Below are positions 61,101 to 64,000 of a stretch of 64,000 nt of DNA, piece by piece. Where the stretch lies: assembly GCF_023856365.1 (NCBI RefSeq), contig NC_064536.1, positions 37,688,776-37,752,775 of the forward strand, given 5' to 3'. Each line of letters opens with the position of its first letter. Position 1 is the stretch's first letter. The notes under the pieces are model-generated. The model had not been told where the DNA came from. It did not search any database and saw only the letters and a program-made list of their open reading frames with translations. Position numbers and translations under genes: made by a program. The DNA is from Brienomyrus brachyistius (Eukaryota > Chordata > Actinopteri > Osteoglossiformes > Mormyridae).

Positions 61101-63948
61101 ACCACGACCTAAAACAGTTCTGCCTTCACGAGACTGTAGCAGCTTCGTTCCACAAGCCATCAGGGCTCTGAACACACTAGGTTCAGATCATAGCTCTTCT
61201 GAAATACCTCATACCTGCACTTTCATGTTTACTCTGTACAATGTAGTAACCAGTGCAATACAATTTAATATAATATAATAACCATGTGCAATTTCAGTCA
61301 CTAAGGCTCCCCACTCAAATAATACTGAAGTGTTGTGTACTGTTCTGTCCATTTATTGTTCCGTCTGTTCAGTGTAAATTGTTCATTGTAAATTGTTGTG
61401 CACTGTAATGTGATCACACCCATTGCACATTATTGTGTTGCCTGTTTGCTCCTTTTTGCCCTGTTGTATGTGATGTTCAGTGTTACTACATGTTGCACCG
61501 GGGCCATGAGGAAACATTGTCTCATCACACTTTGTACATGTATAAAGCTGTTGATGACTAAAGTAACCTTAACCTTAATCAATTAATCAATCAACATTTA
61601 ATTTTGTGTTATTACTGCATTATCCTTTTGCTAATATTCAGGAAATTACAGGCCATAAGACATTAGCTCAGCGTTTGTGCTCAGAGTAGAGCTCCGACGT
61701 GATATTTGTGGCTCTTAAGGGTTTTGGATTCATTTCAGGGTTCTGTCAAGGTTTCTGACCTGAACCCGAACGCCGAGGTATGGGCCAATCACATGCCGTA
61801 CCTCGGGGCTCCTGGATTTGATGACCCCGGTACACCTCACACATGGCAGGAAACTGCTGTTGGTCCAGACCTGCATGAGGAAGGTAAGCACGGTTATTCT
61901 ATGTAACTGCACTTTGCAGGATAGCGATGACCTGTAATGCTTCTGTCACCCCTCCATTTTCCACCAGGCCAGTGGGCTGAGGTGCTGCCTGTTTTGTATG
62001 GTACTCCTAAGAGATTTTCAGGGTAGTACTGAGCCCCAGTGCCTCTATATTTAGGGTTCTCTGTCCACAATGTCACTGCCGAGGACAAGCCAGACCAGGA
62101 ACTGGAGGAGTCCCAGCCTGGTGGTCCAGAGTTCACTGGCACCATGGACCTGGAGGGTCCAGACTGCACGGACACAGGGGTCCAGACTGCCGGTGAGTTT
62201 TCTTTCCCGGCCTTGGTTCTGAACTCCACTAAGATGTGTGTGGAGTCTGCATGGAGATGAAGGTGGTTCTTCAAGCTACCTAAGATGGACCATCTCGTTG
62301 ACCCCTGCCTCCCTGCCTTCAGGAGAGTTTGGTTCCTGTGAGCTGGATGAGCAGGAGGACCTTAGAGAACATCTGAGGGACACACTGGAGTTCTGCCTGT
62401 CGCGGTGAGGCCGCCTGCCTTACACCACATGATCCCCGATTGGTTGAGCGCTGCCACATCTGATTGAATGCATCAATCATTGTGTTTATCTGCTTAGAAA
62501 ATGCTGCTCCATGCTGATTCTGACCCTCCCCCCGTAGGGAGAATCTTGCTAGTGACATGTACCTGGTCTCCCAGATGGACAGTGACCAGTATGTGCCAAT
62601 CGTGACGGTCGCCAACCTGGAGCAGGTGAAGAAGTTGAGCACTGACATGGAGCTCATCACCAATGTCTTGCGCTGTAAGCTCCGCCCTAGCTCTGTGTAT
62701 CCATTTGCATTTTGCATCAGTCTGTTTGCAGGTTTCAGTTCTGCCTTATCAATGGGTCAGCACAAAGACTTTTTTTTATTTTTACACACTGTATGCCTGT
62801 TGTTCTGAAGGGAACTGAACTGTGGTGGAGTGATAGGACAGTTTGGATCGATGCTTTCTTGGTTTTCTGCAGCACTGCCACTGGTCCAAGTGGATGAGAA
62901 GGGTGAGAAGGTCCGGCCCAATCAGAACCGCTGCATCGTTATTCTGCGGGAGGTCCCGGAGTCCACTCCAGTGGAGGTGAGCTTCACCTGAACAGGTCTT
63001 GGGATTTCTGTACTGTTGGCACAGGAAATCTGGATTAGGTCCAGATCTCAGTGTCAGTGTTGTGGCTGTTTATACTGTACTAAACTGAAAAAAAACTGGA
63101 GACCCATCTCAGTGCTGCTCCCCACAGATCATTCCCTCTGGTGGCGGTGCCTCATTCACACTCCTGTTCTCCTTCCTGACTTTTTCAGGAAGTGGAGGCC
63201 CTTTTCAAGGGGGAGAAGCAGCCCAAGTTCATTAGCTGTGAATTCGCCTACAACGACAGTTGGTTCATCACCTTTGAATCGGAAGCAGATGCTCAGCGGG
63301 TAAAGGATCGTTTGGGGGGTGGGGGGGTACAGCACGTCGGACCACCTGGACAGTCAGCTGACCGTCTGCTCTCCTCCAGGCCTATCAGTACCTTCGAGAG
63401 GAGGTGAAGAACTTCCAGGGGAGGCCCGTGAAGGTGATGAGCATGCCACACAGCCATTACAGAATCTGTATGAAATGTCATGCAATAGTTCATATTCATA
63501 TATAATATTGAATTGTATTTCTCTGTTCCCCCCAGGCAAGGATGAAAGCTAAGGCCATTGCCATCAACACCTTCCTGCCAAAGAACTGCTACAGGCCTCT
63601 GGAGGGGCCCCGGGACACCCAGAGGGGGCACACAACGTTCTATGGACCCCCGCTCTATGGCGCCCCCCAGCAGTTCCCACTGTATGGTGTCGTGGCCCCC
63701 CAGGCATGGCTAGGGGTGCCTGGCTTCTTGGACCCTGCCCTTGTGAGTACCCCCAAAGCGAGTGTGCTTTTTAAATTGGGGTGGGGGGTGCGTTTTTTTT
63801 TTCTGTCTCGCAGATCAATTGCCTGTTGTTGGTCCCCACAGATGGCGCCATTTCCTAATCCTAAGTACACGGATGGGTTCACAACCCCCCCGGCGTTCAA
63901 GTCCTGTGCTGGCCCGGCCCACCCCAGGCAGTACTCCCCCAGGACCAG
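55195..63948 (+). CDS. larp4b: La-related protein 4B (short-form start; 3' end outside window)
   Basis: Cytoplasmic RNA-binding protein that binds poly(A)/AU-rich mRNA and PABP and promotes mRNA stability and translation. The short-form start exon (acceptor at 55100; coding 55195-55269) reads [20 protein letters not shown], matching human LARP4B. Further exons: 61739-61883, 62055-62192, 62323-62404, 62538-62674, 62873-62976, 63189-63299, 63380-63433, 63536-63742 and 63842-63948; phases agree throughout. The exon at 61739 holds the PABP-binding PAM2w motif (LNPNAEVW). The La motif spans [20 protein letters not shown] to VLR; the RRM-like domain covers [32 protein letters not shown] and [32 protein letters not shown] favours LARP4B over LARP4. 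Compared with human, the linker between the start and PAM2w is shorter. The last donor (GTCAGA at 63949) leads beyond the right edge. Confidence 0.93.
55502..56876. other. LARP4B intron between the short-form exon and the giant exon
   Basis: AT-rich with no exon I can support. Just before the ATG at 56877, GAGAGTGTAG (56847-56856) could be a splice acceptor for an upstream 5' UTR exon. Confidence 0.45.
56877..60326 (+). CDS. giant 1138-codon exon with lipid-anchor start; probable alternative first coding exon of LARP4B
   Basis: An uninterrupted frame of 1149 codons within the LARP4B gene, same strand. It starts [20 protein letters not shown]: Gly2 followed by two cysteines is a classic myristoylation plus palmitoylation signal, and E16-R-T-S-L20-L21 is an acidic dileucine sorting motif. 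LAMTOR1 has the same layout. The middle (to about residue 990) is polar, acidic and Ser/Thr-rich, probably disordered. The last 130 codons look more ordered ([40 protein letters not shown]). At 60290 a strong donor, CCT followed by GTAAGT, ends the exon in phase 0, so it can join the PAM2w exon at 61739 in frame; without splicing it runs 11 codons to a stop. Joining the short-form start exon directly would not be in frame, and TGA precedes the ATG in frame, so it needs its own start. I do not recognise the family. Length and donor make a chance frame very unlikely. Confidence 0.75.
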   Translation: MGCCFSKELNPNVTTERTSLLHASLQEDSAKEVVWEHEERSAGWVSRNGKSARAAEKDFVQHVWGRSVFWESPVQDHGTPKGAINKQVVKCSAAGEGSQRPKESSKHTSEKPSVEEMSSSTSRDKEEMMGNMARGMKLEAQTGNVEIEGRGRLSVSSTGGHSKSLSRRSPETSRGSGSHCASSYGRAVVDGNCKENAAMSTENMQLSVGANKPGEESVSTSKTEDSQVKEALVSGRSMFTGDRESHLVSALGHKLKTRTQNFYSICSIDIKDMENESGVCSPVPSGILLKTSSSAVVGNRPCGETTSLSQASGISAPSHLSRGRKDFLESERGRRFTKCSETEAEDFLVTCHPSVPSLWECGEEHVDKSTLVSCVLPLKAEVFSNDMSLNVDIIQLSGDCSHHVSIREQGQRSNDFHCEATADIINSTTHTFEATSQQAAFSRSSECSVNPLVPPVATYELAGENMGENFQKVGLVEFEPKHESSGGTNRHFIQLVSTGQLSEMAAPPENLEHPGDFVIKPVLNDFRGRRAVESSIMAMGGTYVLTRKESDQEQMQHERLVKDPGVSKTWLQEEPASIETASGLKAQPSVGHLPTAECKNGSLDVHWNHTVRTPSAVAQCQTHRELDTSGNWPHICEVHCSSEPLLTTPAANHSIWCDPSDTGDQPVQSEIITGDTHSLCLSSSTRAACCEKGICAALADKNDTVKINLGSEGGTSSLSSVATTDLSSSYLGEGQDASDCVAVCGILDRVDDSDPADVYNQSLDSRSQGPLNQIGEAGVQATQVFCSTEDVSELHRLLPDQVDCREWIQKGEYLPAASRDSGNQAGIPVQPHVGESTWPCGQVSLLDTHLPLSNLGSSQTELKDSELWPGESVESITLQSVLTMNCDPKDIQEDCKHPHISSQGQAAHGSNDNRDFIHSHDAPPTVSDCHYVPLLANFWPDQVSPDCGQNAFLVTPHGESYAELQWPAEGSVAQAFKNTDLQDESIAAVNVEFDQVDIYASTPSYEIYFQAMKASDAVQPGKVRDSMDETEGDREVGMLNMVSNLLGKSDVVEEGDLPLYLTPWEDLFQDGKLREYPPQSAWRSRSLNGGAQRSVKPGPLLMPVDMDSAVGFMGPNPYGLPEPNSTCTWGWRAAFNQPVSALLWSLEWT
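60327..61738. other. intron between the giant exon and the PAM2w exon
   Basis: No further exon seen. The polypyrimidine/branch region ends in CATTTCAG at 61731-61738, the acceptor of the shared LARP4B exon. Confidence 0.55.
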
Positions 63949-64000
63949 GTCAGAGTCACTCTGGTCTGAGTTCGGATTTTGGCACCATGCCCAGGTGTAA

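Overview
The window is vertebrate nuclear DNA, almost certainly from a ray-finned fish. The genes are split by GT-AG introns, the encoded proteins match vertebrate families along their whole length, and the spacers hold fish-type repeats: tRNA-derived SINE, Tc1 and IS630-like fossils, hAT MITEs, a LINE, minisatellites and long mononucleotide runs. The species cannot be fixed from the sequence. All exon boundaries were read by eye from splice signals, reading phase and remembered family sequences, with no transcript data.

Layout, left to right. PPP2R3A (minus strand, 914-4913) is the PR130 form of a PP2A regulatory subunit; its 3' exons lie beyond the left edge and its 5' UTR probably starts at a GC-rich exon near 18.0-18.3 kb. 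From 5 to 26 kb there is no protein gene I can support, but there is a 2.5 kb 23-bp minisatellite (7.1-9.7 kb), a nested transposon block (10.1-12.4 kb), a palindromic MITE (19.1-19.3 kb), a degenerate minisatellite split by a LINE (19.7-21.4 kb) and non-autonomous DNA elements. NCEH1 (plus, 26291-30785) is complete: five exons, 408 aa, full catalytic triad. TNFSF10/TRAIL (plus, 35228-39859) is complete: five exons, 292 aa; its last intron carries a 1.96 kb DNA transposon with about 480-bp inverted repeats and a 6-bp target duplication. MSL2 (minus, 42310-44992) is complete: two coding exons, 532 aa. After a repeat-rich spacer comes a minus-strand gene I do not recognise (last three exons, 52874-53777). 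It is head-to-head with LARP4B (plus, about 53.9 kb to beyond the right edge).

LARP4B has two alternative in-phase first coding segments: the usual short start at 55195, and one 1138-codon exon (56877-60290) that opens with a lipid-anchor motif (MGCCFS) and an acidic dileucine. Either can splice in phase 0 to the PAM2w exon at 61739. If the long form is made, it would attach a poly(A)-mRNA-binding La module to a membrane. This is the most interesting feature in the window.

The genes do not form one pathway: phosphatase targeting, neutral lipid hydrolysis, death-ligand signalling, histone H2B ubiquitination and mRNA stability. What they share is linkage. From memory, PPP2R3A and MSL2 are neighbours on human 3q22, NCEH1 and TNFSF10 are close on 3q26, and LARP4B is on 10p15.
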